A program made the translations under genes and the position numbers. A stretch of 64,000 nucleotides of DNA, taken from assembly GCF_000002985.6 (NCBI RefSeq), contig NC_003279.8:13020001-13084000 (forward strand), read 5' to 3'. Numbering within the stretch: the first letter of the stretch is position 1; every line of letters starts with the position of its first letter. This DNA is from Caenorhabditis elegans (lineage: Eukaryota > Nematoda > Chromadorea > Rhabditida > Rhabditidae). Under the pieces are notes generated by a model. That model had not been told where the DNA came from. It did no database searches and worked only from the letters and a program-made list of their open reading frames with translations. Below are positions 39,201 through 51,228 of the stretch, in pieces.

Positions 39201-42101
39201 GAGATTGAAGAGAGTAGGTTTAATTTTTTTAAATGAAAACCTTCAAAATCTGAAATTATCCTATAAACTAACGACGATAACAAAAAAATGTTAACAGTCA
39301 AAATAGGTTAAAAATATTTTTATACATTTTCTCAGTTATACGTACCTTTCCATAACATTTCCCTACCAATGAAATTCCCATAAATTTCCTAAAACTCGCT
39401 CGCCAAAAAACCAGAACCCAATATGCACTAATTACCCCAATTATATAGCGGAATTCAATGCCGTTCTCAATCAAAAAAACAGCATAATAAAAAATTGACG
39501 TACCTTGCATCCTTCACACGCAAAAACACCATAATGAAAACCGCTGGCCTTGTCCGAACACACTTGACACAGAATTGTGCCAGCTGATGTGGAGGCGTTC
39601 TCGTCCTTGGCTAGTGATTTACTGCCTGAAAATTAATTATTTGATCAAGGTTTTAAAAGTAGGTACATTAATAATCTTGCAGTTTGAGATGCTTTGATTT
39701 ATAGAACATCAAACGACATTTGCGTTTAAATACTTTTATTCTTGTCGATGCACCATGTTCGTTCTCAGCTTTGTCGGCTCATATTTCAGTTATCTTTTAT
39801 TGGAATAAAACAATGCCAACTAACAAAATATGCATTATTTAATTTTCTATAATTCCGTAGTAGAGTACTTTAAGACATCTTAGACAGGAACAGAGATATG
39901 CTCCGCCAAAGATGACCCGTGAGAAGTTTTCCCATTCGATGCACCATGTGCATGCTCAACTTTCATAGCTTATAACTCTGTTGCTTTTTGTTCTACCACA
40001 AAACTGTCAACTGACAAAATATTTATCAACTGTTTTCCAATCAGATTGTCGTAAAAATGTGTCAATATCTGCAAAATCAACCGAGATATGAGCATCCAAA
40101 TGTAAGTAAGATTTCTTGATCATACAATTTTATCCACCTTTGGTAGCTCCTATTTGGCTTACTATTAGTTTTAAATATATCAACACATTTTTATCATCAA
40201 AGTATAGAATACTAGATAACTATGATCTTATAAGTTCTATTAATTTTGATGAAACTGAAAAAAAAACCGAGATACGTGCTTTAAACTAGTTTTCAACAAA
40301 TATAGTGCATCGATCCAATATAATCTGCTCCCTTCACCAAATGTGACCTACTTTCCTAGTAACCATTCCCCCAATTCCCTTCATGCAAAACAGTAAAACA
40401 AAAAACCGGCCGGCTGTTGCGCAATTTCAAAAAAAGAATTGCGCGCGCGCGCTCTCTGTCGCCACACGCGTGAATCACTTTTTCGAAACGGAAGAAAAAG
40501 GACAAAAAAAGTGGTTGAGGGATAGATAGAGGTCAGTTTGTACTAGACGGTCACATGGGAGTCTCTTTCTTCCACACAGTCAGGTGAGATGACGTGGATT
40601 CTCGGAACGAACAAATGCATGACAGTTGGCACAAGAGACCAGTCACCGGTGGCGGTGGCGGTGGAGGAAAACGGTTTCTTTGGCGGGAAATTTGAATTTC
40701 AAATATGTAGGGTATTAGGTCGGGTGACTTTTGATACTTGGAGCAATGCCAGAAATAGAAATCTAGAAAGTTAAAACACTTTTGTTTTGGGAAAAAAACA
40801 ATTTCGCGAAAATCCAAATTTTTTATATATTAGTAAAAATTTAAAGTTTCAAAAAAAAATTTTTTTCTGAAATTTTTAGAATTTTCAATATTCCAAATCT
40901 AGGTAATAAATTCAAAATAAATTTAGCACATTAACAGGTTTTTAGTCTTTGAAAACAAGGGGAATTAGTTTGAAAATCTCAGGCCAAGTTTTTTTGAAAA
41001 TAATTGTTTTGAAAAGTTCAAAATCTAATTTTTTCAAAAAAAAAACCATTTTTGGAAATTTAAATTTTTCTAGCCCCTTTAACAATTTCAGGTTCAATGC
41101 CCACAGTCATTACATTTTTGAACAAAAATGGTCAAAATAAGTAGGTCAGAAAAACAGTTGCGCAGTGTCTCATGTCCCCCTAATTTCTATACTTGTAAAC
41201 AGGTGAAGAGATAGAGAAATAGTGTTGGAGGCGGTGAGACGCAGACGGAAAAGACAGAGAAGATATGACGTGATTGAAAGAAAAAGAGAAGAATGACAGC
41301 GATGGCATGAATTGATCGTTAAGAGAATTTAGGTCAGTGGGAAGGTTTCGGCTAGGAAGGTACTTGGGTGTTTGGTGTCTAGAGTTGCCGAAAACAGCCG
41401 ATCATAGCTGATCACAGCCGATAAATATTTGAAATAAAGTAGATCAATTGATTTTCTATAATTTGGCTAAAAAATGAGCCAAATATCTTGAAAATGAGGA
41501 AAGTTAGGAAAGTTTGAAAATTAGGTTAAATTTTTTTTGGAATTTTTCAACATTTTAAAAATTTTTGGATTTTTTACTTTATGAAGTTTTTTGAGAGGTT
41601 TTTTATTTCAAAACATGAAAAAATATTCAAGTTTTATGAAAATTTAACTTTTACATTTTTAGCTAAAAAATTGAATTTTTCAAGAATTTTCAAAATTAGC
41701 CTCGAAATTTTTTTTCAAAACTTTCAAACGTTTGTAACTTTGCCCATTTTTAAGCTTTTGAGCTCATTTTTAACTCAAAATGCTCAAAATCACATTTTCA
41801 ATCCTACAGTTAAAAACTAACCTTCAAGTGCTCCATGTTCACTGTATTGATCGTCATTTGTAGTTGAGACCACCAGTGACTGGATAGCCGACATGTAGAA
41901 TGTGTCCATCGCCGGTTGTGGATTCATCAAACTTTTTGGGACCACCGGACGGAATGCAGATGATGGTGATGGGCTCAGTAGAGATGATGATGACGTGGCA
42001 GGTGGTGAGGAGAATGAGGTGTCAATTGGTGGAGTTTGTAGGTTGGTGAGCAGGGAGAGTGGGAGATGACATGGTAGACTTCCGCTTGTGGAGAGGTCCA
42101 T
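36151..42101 (-). CDS. nhr-85: Nuclear hormone receptor, Rev-erb/E75 (NR1D) type
   Basis: Seven exons on the minus strand: 42101-41822, 39625-39504, 39120-38976, 38179-38016, 37935-37786, 37422-37051 and 36462-36151 (TAA), 514 residues with every phase consistent. A Ser/Pro-rich A/B region precedes the two-finger DNA-binding domain, starting [20 protein letters not shown], with P-box CEGCKGFFRR. It continues [20 protein letters not shown] and [13 protein letters not shown], the extension typical of E75/Rev-erb, which bind an AGGTCA half-site with an A/T-rich 5' flank. The ligand-binding region is divergent and I see no clear AF-2 helix, consistent with a repressor. The tail has [13 protein letters not shown] matches the CtBP co-repressor consensus. 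The start follows an acceptor-like TTTAG (42123-42126 on minus), probably an SL1 site. C. elegans NHR-85 is the Rev-erb orthologue and is linked to developmental timing. Confidence 0.94.
39735..40130 (-). repeat. Reverse-strand GATGCACCATG repeats in nhr-85 intron 1
   Basis: Reverse-orientation members of the ACATGGTGCATCGA family, cores near 39747 and 39938, with CCGAGATATGAGC-type spacer text shared with the 4.7-kb locus. Confidence 0.75.
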
Positions 42102-43159
42102 GATGATGAAGGAATAGGTATTCTAAATAAATAATGTTGAACAGAAAATTTGGAGCATTTTGGAGCTAACATTGAAGAAAATGGTTGAAAATTGAGAAAG
42201 TTACGGGGGGTTAGAAAACAAAACCATATTCTGCAAAAACAAAATGTTGAACCCAAAATTTTAAAAATTGTTTCGGATTTGCAATGAGAATTTAAATTTA
42301 TTACAATTTTTGAACTTCCATCTATGTTCAGGTCAAAAATGGGCTAAAACGCTTAAAAACTGGCTGAAATAGGATGGGTAGAAAAATTGTTTATTTTTCA
42401 AAAATAAAAGTTTTTTTAATTTCAAAAATTTTTTATTTTCAAGATTCTCAGTAGAAATTAAATTAAACATAAATCAAAAATATTATTCTATATGTAGGTC
42501 AAATTTAAACCAAAAATTACAAAAACTGGCTGAGATACAGTAATATGACCCAAAAACCCCACACCATTCAAAAAAAATTTCTCAAAAATTTAAGGGTTAC
42601 TGTACTTTGATCTACTACTGTAGTTTGAAAAAATGTGGGTAAAGAGGGTTACCGAGATGAAGAGTAAAGGGAGATTGGGGGCCGAAAAACGAAAAGAAAA
42701 TTGGTGAAAAAATGGGCGGAGCCGAAATCCCCAAGTGAAGGACAGCTGCCAAGGACACGCAAAAACTGTGTGTGGTAGTAGGACGACAGATCGACCGAAT
42801 ACAGTGAAAAAATCGCTTCTTTTCGGTCAAAAGTGGGCGGGCGCCCCCGGCAGAGAAAGTGTCACCTTTTCTCTCAAAATTCTCTAGGTTTCAAGGGGGA
42901 GGATGGATGGCATTGGAGGAGAAACTTGAAACGGGACAACTCTTTTTGTGGAAATGAGGGTGAAAAGAGAAAGTTGGCATCTCACTTTTCAGTTCAAAAA
43001 TTATTCGTTTAGTCTATCCTGCGAGTTTTAGCTTGTTCGGTTGACTTTGAACGGAGTTATGAAGCAATTTGGGTTTCTAGGCCACCAGTAGAAACTTCGG
43101 CCATCATTTGAATTATTTAGAAGTCGACGGGGAAGCCCTACGGTGAGCGCGTAGGCTTG

Positions 43160-43232
43160 CAATGGCGCACTGGCTAACTGTTTTGCCTTAGGAGCAGAAG
43201 GTCATGGGTTCAAACCCGGGTATGAGGAAATT
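43160..43232 (+). repeat. tRNA-like element
   Basis: AATGGCGCACTGGCTAACTG (A-box-like) is followed by AGGTCATGGGTTCAAACCCG (B-box) at roughly tRNA spacing. No clean acceptor stem is visible by eye, and it belongs to the same family as the elements near 9.9 and 43.55 kb, so I treat it as a tRNA-derived repeat. Confidence 0.55.
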
Positions 43233-43544
43233 CTTTTTTTTGAATTTTGTTGTGCTCCAAATTGGGTTGTAGCATTCAAATTAGAGGTTTTCTCATATTT
43301 ACGTCTATTAACGGGCCTGAAATTATTACATGAAAACATTTTTTTCTTAAAATTAACTATATCAAGTTCAGCATCCCCATTTAAGTCATAACTCTAAAAA
43401 GCGGCAATTTTGGCAAAATTTCCAGTGAGTTACGAAGAAAATTGGGTTTCTAGGCCATCTCTGGGTAGTCCTAGGCCATAAATTCGAAAATTTGTAATTA
43501 AAACAAACTTCACCAATGGCTTGAAATTAAAATGATCGTGTTTC

Positions 43545-43775
43545 AAGGTGGCGTAGTAGTTGGGCATTTTTGCAGAAGCACGTAGTGTCAGGCTGTCCCA
43601 CGGTTTGATCTACAAAAAATGCGACGTCAGCACGTTCTTAATCATGCGAAATCAGTTGAAAACGCTGTGTCTCAACTCCCGCATTTTCTGTAGATCTACG
43701 TAGATCAAACCGAAATGAGATACTCTGACACCACGTGCAAAAGGTCAAGGGTTTAAGCCCAATCTGAGGTAAAAT
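43545..43775 (+). repeat. tRNA-like element split by an inserted inverted-repeat element
   Basis: Left part GGTGGCGTAGTAGTTGGGCA..GCAGAAGCA and right part TGCAAAAGGTCAAGGGTTTAAGCCC together match the tRNA-like element at 43160-43232. They are separated by the GTGTCA-family element at 43580-43737. Confidence 0.65.
43580..43737. mobile_element. Inverted-repeat element (GTGGTGTCA family), copy 2
   Basis: Ends CGTAGTGTCAGGCTGTCCCA and the reverse of ACGTGGTGTCAGAGTATCTC, both followed inward by GGTTTGATCTAC. The interior has CAACTCCCGCATTTTCTGTA. It is inserted in the middle of a tRNA-like sequence. Confidence 0.8.
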
Positions 43776-46277
43776 GTTTTCCGTATTTTTAAGGAATTTA
43801 ACTTACATTTTCAAACTTAGTTAAGACACCAGATTTTAAAAATATGCTCGTAGAAAGTCGCATACCGGAAATGTTTTCAAACTTTATGTTTCGAGGTCAC
43901 TAATAAGACTGTTTTTCAGTTGTTTACGAAATTGCATGAGTTCATAGATTTCCAGGTCAATATTATGTCATGAGACATTAGCGCCATCGCATGACAATTT
44001 GTCATCCCGAAACCATTACGTCATTCTTTCCACGAACTGTGTAGTAGTAACCGCGCGCCGAAAAAGTAGGTCAAAATCACAACACCTTTCGGTGACGTGG
44101 CAGAACTGCCAATTCTTCAGAGATGAACGAACATTCGGGATTGTTTTCGTTTTGTTCCCAATTTCCAAGGGAGCGGCGTTGACAGAGAAAGAGGTAGGCA
44201 TTGACCTAGATTACGTAATTTCTTCTCTCTTCATGCCCACGAGCGGAAACTCGTTTAACTAGCGGCCGTGAACATTGCGCCACACTGTAAGACTGAATAA
44301 GTGTGTGTGGGGGAAGGGGGCAACAGATCAGATCTAAATGATGGCCTAGAAATATTGAAATGAGACTGGAAGGATCCGGATTCCGGTTCATCCTGTAAAT
44401 TCCCAAGGGTTTCAGCTTGGGGTTTCTGGCCTAAAAATATGGCTAGAGTTTTTTTTGGATAAGTGTTGAAGCTAACATGATCAAAGCCGTGCGAAAACTA
44501 CATTATCCATCAAAGTTATATAATTTGCACATCTTACACTAGTCTAGTGCATAATTTTCAAATTGAATTTTATCGACTTTGCGTTGTAATTGAGCCCAGT
44601 TCCGCCAAAATTGACAAAGGTATTCACGATCGATGCACCATGTCCAAAACTAAACCACGACTTAATTATACACGTAATTATATACGTATATACGTTGACA
44701 TCTTGGTTAACTAAACGATCACATTTCTTATATTCTTGTAATTAAAAATTCTCCCTGTTTTCCCGATGAGCCAGAGAGCAACTCATAGTCGATGCACCAT
44801 GAGTAAGCCAAGACTTCATGCTCAACTTTGGCGGTTCTTAGTTCAATTTATCTTGCTTAGATGATTCAGACTATAAAATTTTATCCAAGATCCAAAAATT
44901 CAAACTATACCTCACCAGTTTGCCATCACACATCTCTCTCACTTGCAGTTTGATACCGTAATTGCCATTCTTCCGCTTGGCTTATTTTCATTATCTTGTT
45001 GTTTTGACCTATTTTTTTTGCGCGCGCGAGTAGTAAGGTTTTTGATTTGCCGTTGTGTTGATGTTTTAATCAGGAACTAGTGATATGGTATGATGGTTTT
45101 CTAGACCGGGGTTCAGATGTACCGGCTAGCCTTAAAATAAGGTAGCCTGTCAAAAATATTATAATTTACAATTTTGGGTCTTGGATCATTAGAAGTACCT
45201 AAACCCATACAAACTATCACTATAGGTTTATCCAGCTTTCCGTTTTTATCCAGCTTGCCTACCTTATTACAGAACTGCTCGGAGCTTTATTTGCTTAATT
45301 TTAGTACGACAAACTACAAAGATCCGTGATCCAGAGTCTGCTGAGAAACGGCATCAAAGCTGGTGACCACTGATCATAAAATTTCTCAGATCAACTACAA
45401 ACTACAGACCCGACATTTGTAGTCGTTAGGCCTCAAGAGGAAGGTGTTGTTTTCTTTACAATACTACTAATTATAAGATCCTTTAGCTTTAGCAAGCTTT
45501 ACGGAAATCAACAGTGTCCTAATCTGTCCGCCCCTTCCAGCTCAATAAACTCACAAACATTTCAAAAAGTACTACAAACGATAATCTTCTGTTAGCCTCA
45601 TCGATGCTAACTAGCAGACATACCCCGCACTGATTAAAAAAATTTCAAACTCCCTCCGATTCCCGCCAAAAATGGGTCAAAAACAGTATTCAATGCCACC
45701 CGCGCGCACAAACAGGCCAATGAAAACTATGCGAAGCGGAAGGAAAGTCATCTTCTTTTTCATCTATCCCTGCCAAATATTTGACCTTGCTTTCGCGCGC
45801 GCGGGCGCTTCCGAAGCGGGGATCCAAACTAGCCAACCACCTAAACCGTTCGGGTTGTCATAAATCTGCGTCTCCAGCCGATTTTTCTTCGTTTTTTCCA
45901 ATTCGCGCTCTCTTTCTCTCTCTTTCTGTTGCGCCACCCGATTGGAGGTCATTTGGGCATCAGCACACTGTCAATGCCACTTTCTTTCGAATTCGGAAAT
46001 TCTGAAGTAGGGAAAAGACGATGAAGATGGGGCAGCAGTAGACGACGACGATGAGGAGGACGACAAAAAAGAGAAATTGAGAAAAGTTTTCGCGCGCGAC
46101 GCAATTCTTCCTATGCAAGGTGAAAGTTATATGGGGCGGAATGGGGGAATTTCAAATTTTGTTCGCGTGACAAAAATTCAAGACTGTAGATTGAAAAGGG
46201 GTGTAAGAGGTTTCTAGTGTTCAGTTTTACTGAGTAGAGGTTCTGGTCCAGCTGGGCTCATAGAGCACAACACGTAC

Positions 46278-46458
46278 ACGCTCCATGGAGTTAGAAGTCC
46301 CATTTTGTTTTGATCTTCGAAAAATGCGGGAGGTGAGAGTCAGACATCTCATCTGATTTGGTTTCGTTGAAATCGTGCGGACGTCACAATTCTTCTGGGA
46401 AATAAAATCCCGCATTTTTTGTAGATCAAGCTGTATTGAGACAGTCTGATACCACGTG
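46278..46458. mobile_element. Inverted-repeat element (GTGGTGTCA family), copy 3
   Basis: Right end GAGACAGTCTGATACCACGT and interior CCCGCATTTTTTGTAGATCA match the family well; the left end (CACGCTCCATGGAGTTAGAA) is more diverged. Confidence 0.7.
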
Positions 46459-46922
46459 GACACCAATTTTTACTTAAGACACAAGAACGCAGAAGCTCGC
46501 CTCACAAGCAAAGTTGGGACTGACATCAATTTGGAAAACTTTTCGTAAATTTCATTTTGGGTCCGATTATGGGTCCAACTGACCAATTTTGGCGCCAAGT
46601 TCAAATTAGGAATGATTTAAAAATTTCAGAATGTTCTGGAACCTTCCAGAAAGTTCGAGAAACCTTAACTTTATTTTTCAAAGAATTTTGGAATCTGCTC
46701 ACCACGTCATGTCTCTCATTTTGATAACGGTAATCAGCAGTTCCATGTAGAATCTTTTCCGGAAATCTTTTTTTTGTTTCAGGAAATGCAAACTCTAGTG
46801 AATCTCTAATGTAAGACTCAACCACGTCATCAAGTGTGTCACTATGTTGGTCTAGCTATAACCATAAAATGTCAGACTTTTCCTCTTTCTTCGCCGCACA
46901 ATAACTCCTGAGATCCTTATTC

Positions 46923-46932
46923 CTTTATATAA
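46923..46932 (+). promoter_or_regulatory. TATA box of first lectin gene
   Basis: TTTATATAAA lies 35 bp before the ATG at 46967. This implies a very short leader, as is common for abundant secreted-protein genes in nematodes. Confidence 0.6.
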
Positions 46933-46966
46933 AGCACCCATTTCAACTTCCACGATCACTTTCGAC

Positions 46967-49010
46967 ATGGGACACTTCCTGGTGTTCTCCATACTGTTAC
47001 TCCCCTTTACTGCCGGCCTAGACTCTGAAACAAACGATCCCGTTTACAAATTTGCCATCGTCGATGGTGAACCAATAGTGTTAAATGCGTCGTCAATCAT
47101 CCAAGTGACTTCATTCGATGAATGCACAGACAAGTGTTTGGAAGAATTTGATTGTGTCGTGGCATATCAGTCGAATGCATCAGATCCTTGTTATCTGTTC
47201 CAATATGATTCAATTCAAGAGATCAAAAGTAATGCATCGGGTGGTGAGGGTCAAGTTGCATTCAAAGTGTATACTGATCAACCATCATGCAGTTTGAATG
47301 CACAGCTTCTCCTTAATGGAAAGAGATATGTAAGTGATGACGTCTTAGAATGCAAACTATTTTACAGTGTGTGCTAGATTTTTACTTTGCAGTGAAATGC
47401 GTTTTTGGCACAACTTATACGCATAGTATCTAGTTAATAGCTTTCTTCAGCCACTCTACCCCAACGACACTCTTGATTACCTTTGGAAAATCGACACTTC
47501 AGAAGATGGATGGAAGGTCACTTATCGTGAGTTTTTAATCTCTTAAACCAAAATCCTACTTTCATTGTTCCAGTCAGAAAAGAACTGAACGACACTATTG
47601 TCTGCGGCAACTTCTTACATAACAGACCATATCCTGATAGCTGTGAGACGGAATGCATGGATACAATGGTACAGGTCAACGCCAAACCGGGACCGTTAAT
47701 GGGGAGTCGTAACATCAAAGACAATTTGACATCTTCGGATGAATGCGTGAAGTATTGCTGGAAGGATCTCAATTGCTTTGTGAACTACTACGATAAAGAT
47801 TCTAAGGAGTGTTGGTGGTGGTCGATAGACAACGTGCACTTCCTGGAGAAAGTTCATCCATCGGAGAATAAAGTCATGGCTATTAAGATTATCACGAGTA
47901 ACTCGACTTGTGGTTTGACAACTGATGAATTGATTAATGGAAAGCACTATTATGTAAGTGTTCAGAACATAAAAAAAAATTATAAAACGGGTCATGTTTC
48001 AGCTACCATATCATCGTTTGAAACAAGCATGGAACGCGAATTTTTACAACGTGAAGACCACTGATAAATATTACGTTGTCAACACATACGGTGAGTGTGA
48101 AACAATGTACAATTTGGGGATCTTTTCAGAAATTGAATAATCTACTCAACTTTCTAATTACAGTTAATGAAGAAGCTACACTTGTTCGATCTATACCAGG
48201 ATGTCAAATGCCGTTTGTTGGAACCGTAGCAGGCAAGAATTTATCCGATGTCAACTGCTACAACGTCATAAATTCTTCCGCAATAACTCAAGAACTCGCC
48301 AAAACTATATGCGGAATGTGGGGTGGCGCACTGGTGACGGATCGGTTCGAGGGTTATATGCAACGGTGTAGCACCGGTGATGGCTGGCTCGCGGGAATGA
48401 TGTTTAATTGGCCTATGCCATATGATAAGCCAATTTGGGGTTTCCCAGCCTGGATGAAGCAACCGCTGAAGATATGGGTCGGGTTAGAAAAGAATCTGGT
48501 TACTGGAGTTTGGGCATGGGCAAGACCTGATTGGGGTTATCAGAATAGTTACACGTTTGACACATGTGATCCTGATACAGGGAAGAGACCAATAACGACT
48601 ACGCCTGGTGCACCGATGACTTGGGCACCAGGGGAGCCTAAGAGTCAAGCGGGATAGTAAGTGACGTTTTGTAATTTTGGTTCCAAAAATGGTTTCAGTA
48701 ATTGTGCCTACCTCGAATACAAATACAATAGTCCATGGCCAGGATACGCTATGGTTGCCGCGCCGTGAGTTTTCATTTTAAACAAATGCTCGGAGGAAGT
48801 GTATTTTTCTGAACTCAAACACTTCGGTTGTCATTATTAAATTTAATCTGAGCATATTTCAGATGCAATGAATCACTACCAGACATCAATGGTTTCATGT
48901 GTGGTGTAGATCCTGAAGGAAAACAAGGTATCCCTCCGATGAAATCGATTGCGGATCTATATGGTGTCCCAATGGATTCACTTCGCGGATATTTTGATAC
49001 TAATTGGTGA
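46967..49010 (+). CDS. Secreted C-type lectin with two PAN/CW domains
   Basis: Seven exons: 46967-47329, 47451-47526, 47574-47953, 48003-48090, 48164-48656, 48699-48764 and 48863-49010 (TGA), 537 residues, all phases consistent. Residues 1-17 (MGHFLVFSILLLPFTAG) are a signal peptide. CW domain 1 (about 30-120) runs FAIVDGEP..ECTDKCLEEFDCVVAYQ..PSCSL. CW domain 2 (about 185-275) starts DTMVQVNAKPG and has ECVKYCWKDLNCF. The C-terminal CTLD (about 310-510) includes CQMPF, WVGLEKN, MTWAPGEP, NCAYLE and GFMCG. The APGEP motif stands where sugar-binding lectins usually have QPD/EPN, so Ca2+-dependent sugar binding is uncertain. The protein is a nematode CW-plus-CTLD clec type, probably secreted. 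AATAAA at 49024 is 14 bp after the stop. I recognise the family but not the clec number. It is a likely donor for half of the broken gene at 53917-55393. Confidence 0.9.
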
Positions 49011-49154
49011 TTTCGGAATAATCAATAAATTCTTTGTTTTTTCCTGCAAGTACTTTTGAGCACATTTACTGTAAGTATTGTACTGATCACAGAGCGGTCT
49101 AGTCAGAAAGTATCCAAAAGAGAATGAATAATGCAATGTCTAGCGCGAGGTCGC

Positions 49155-49265
49155 GAGGTCAGCGTGGCAAGATCCATCGTGGTAAGACCCAGCGTGGTGA
49201 GACCCACCGTGGTGAGACCTATCGTGGTGAGACCCATCGTTTCGATGCCCATCGTGATGAGACCC
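49155..49265. repeat. 15-bp minisatellite (CGTGGTGAGACCCAT)n
   Basis: About seven imperfect 15-bp units between the convergent 3' ends of the two lectin genes. Because 15 is a multiple of three, it keeps a frame open, which explains short ORFs here on both strands; I do not regard these as genes. Confidence 0.9.
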
Positions 49266-49557
49266 TTCGAAAAAATTTGGCGGGAATTCAAATTTGCTGA
49301 GAGCAATTTTTGCGGGAATTCAACTTTTCAGCTACCAAGGACTAAAAAAGTTTACTGGTTCCGTATTGTGTTCAGGCTCAGAAAAGGTTCCAAGCTTACA
49401 TCAGATCTGTAAAAAAATTTGAGAGGTCTGAATAGTGAAATGCTGAGTGAAATTGGTTGAAAATTTGTGAAACATACATATGTATTAAAATGTCAACTTC
49501 AATAACATTTAGAAAAACCATTTCATCAAGGATAGATTTATGTGAAACAATCAATAA

Positions 49558-51190
49558 TCACATTACGCCTCTCCATTGGATTCTCGTTTCGGCGTCAGGT
49601 ACACAACATGTTTGATTGTGACCGTACTCTGCAACTAACGAGTTCCAAGTTGGAATTCCCCTTGCCGATTGAGTCACTGACCCGCATGAAAAACCACCAA
49701 CATCAGTGGAGTTGCACCTGCAATTTTTGTGAGATCTTTATTATACATAGCTGTTTTAATCTACTTACGGTGCAGAGAAGAAAGCATAACCAGGCCATTT
49801 TGCCACTGTCGCATCGTTCCTTTGCAAATATGCGCAATTGCTTAAAAATTTTCATTTTACGCCCACAAAAACGCCCAACACTTACTTGACTTCTTTCGGC
49901 TCTCCTGGTGCCCATGTCATCGGAGGATTCCCACTAAAGCCCATATAAATGAACGATGTTTCACTCCACTTCCACGTCCTATCAACTGGATCTCTCTCCA
50001 AACCAAACCAGGTTCGAACGTCCTGGAGGAAAATGTTTGCAAAATTAACTACTTCCACGGCCTTACCTCTATTCCGACAAAACCAAAATCTGGTTCAAAA
50101 GGCGTTGTAAGCAACACCGATTGTGACAACCGTTGGGTATCGGGCATTGGAATCATTCCCTCGTATCTTTCAATGAGCAGCTTCATTCCCTGAAGCTCGC
50201 AGAGCTCCTTAGCTTCCAGTTGAGTGATACCTGGCGCAACGATGTGTGAGTAGCAAACTGACGAGTTATCAGTTGCGCGACGCTCAGCCCAGGATGTGAG
50301 TTGGGATTTTGGGCATGAAAGATCATAAGGCATATATGTTTCTAAGTCGTCTTCTGTAGAAAATAAATTGTTCGTATGTAGTGCGTGTGGAGTTTGTAGT
50401 TCACTTACTGAAACTCGTAATTGCGTAGTATTTCGGAGAGGTTCTAATGCCAATGTATATTCGTTTCATGAATGTGAACACGTATGGATAATACATCTGG
50501 AAAGCTACAATGTCTACAACGTTTTTACTACTATAGTTTAGTACAGAAACTATCATGTATCTTTAACGTTTAGTTTTTTTCAGCTAGGTTAACTTTGAAG
50601 AAACAAAAAATTATTAGCTGGAAACTGTTGAAATTTGGGTCAATTGTGGATATCACAACAGCCCAGCCGGAGATGTCTTAACCTCTGTGGAATCCTGAGC
50701 CAGCCGCTTTTAACTAGTGAACTATGTATAGCTATTTCCACTCTAAATGTGCTCGCATAAACTATAAACTCACATAATACTGATTATGCAACAGCTGTTC
50801 AGTTGTCAATGAGCATGATCGTTTACTTAATGGAATCTTTATCGCGATTCGATGCCCCTCGGATTCTTCGGTTCTATTTAGGAAAGTCAACGCAGACATC
50901 CAATACTTTGTGCATTGCTTTGTGGCCTCCAAGAAATACACAGTTGCACATTTCCCATCAGCAAAGCAAATCTTCATACATTCTATCCAAGTGGCGGCTG
51001 TAACGTTTTGGGAATATTTGCTGATCGTTCCGGGACCAGGCTTCGCCAACACTTGAACCATTGTGGTGTTGCATTTGGGGTCGCAAGAATCCGAGTATGG
51101 GCGGTTGGGACCCCAGTTTCCGCAAACTGCGTCGGAAGCGGCAGTGCCTGCAGTAAAGAGAAGTGAAGAAAGTAACACGGAGAGCCACAT
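49558..51190 (-). CDS. Secreted C-type lectin with one PAN/CW domain
   Basis: Six exons on minus: 51190-50774, 50496-50409, 50353-50067, 50022-49886, 49840-49769 and 49717-49558 (TGA), 386 residues with consistent phases. I use the ATG at 51190 (MWLSVLLSSLLFTAGTAASD, a signal peptide); the longer reading from 51220 would need a GTG start. The CW domain (about 40-130, CNTTMVQVLAKPGPG..CSLTTEQLL) resembles the second CW domain of the neighbouring + strand lectin. The CTLD starts CPKSQ and includes GITQLEAKELCELQGMKLLI, DVRTWFGLERDP, MTWAPGEPKE, NNCAYLQRN and GGFSCGS. As in the neighbour, APGEP replaces the usual Ca2+/sugar motif. One acceptor (before 49840) is AAG, weaker than the TTTCAG norm. 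TATAAAA lies about 32-38 bp upstream. A TGATAA at 51317 could be an intestinal GATA-factor site. It is the intact paralogue of the pseudogene at 53917-55393. Confidence 0.9.
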
Positions 51191-51221
51191 CTTGTGATGT
51201 TGGAAGTAAGCGTCGGGCACA

Positions 51222-51228
51222 TTTTATA
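51222..51228 (-). promoter_or_regulatory. TATA box of the minus-strand lectin gene
   Basis: TATAAAA on the minus strand, about 32 bp before the ATG at 51190. The broken paralogue keeps the same box near 55424-55430, so the two promoters are homologous. Confidence 0.55.

Larger units (their letters stand above)
35510..44430. repeat. Dispersed GTGGCCTAGAAA..GCTAGGCCA palindromic repeat, local to the nhr-85 region
   Basis: Copies of TGGCCTAGAAAAAGCTAGGCCA or half-copies occur near 35515, 35653, 35798, 36588, 36872, 37640, 38498, 38645, 38935, 43077, 43451 and 44342, mainly in introns and the flanks of nhr-85. Neighbouring text often reads 'ATAACTCGG..' and 'GAGCTGAG', so the repeat unit is larger than the palindrome. 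I notice few copies elsewhere (for example near 33890). Confidence 0.75.
42102..46966. other. 4.9-kb gene-free stretch upstream of both nhr-85 (-) and the first lectin gene (+)
   Basis: No convincing exon on either strand. Contents: A/T DNA (42.1-42.6 kb), tRNA-like elements and nested inverted-repeat elements (43.1-43.8 and 46.3 kb), GATGCACCATG repeats (44.63 and 44.79 kb), and several CG-rich islands with CGCGCG runs (near 45020, 45700, 45797 and 46090). The islands and a CTGCGTCTC at 45866 are the best candidates for distal nhr-85 regulatory DNA or an upstream non-coding exon. Confidence 0.6.

Noticed and set aside
43160-43232. Functional tRNA gene
   Set aside because: A- and B-box-like sequences are present but no convincing acceptor stem or anticodon arm is visible, and diverged relatives exist in the window.
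49103-49412. Short ORFs on both strands rich in repeated VRPTVVRP or TTVGLTT
   Set aside because: They are translations of the 15-bp minisatellite between two convergent genes.
51191-51220. N-terminal extension of the minus-strand lectin (reading MPDAYFQHHK)
   Set aside because: It would start at GTG, not ATG, and lies only a few bases after the TATAAAA; the ATG at 51190 gives a clean signal peptide.
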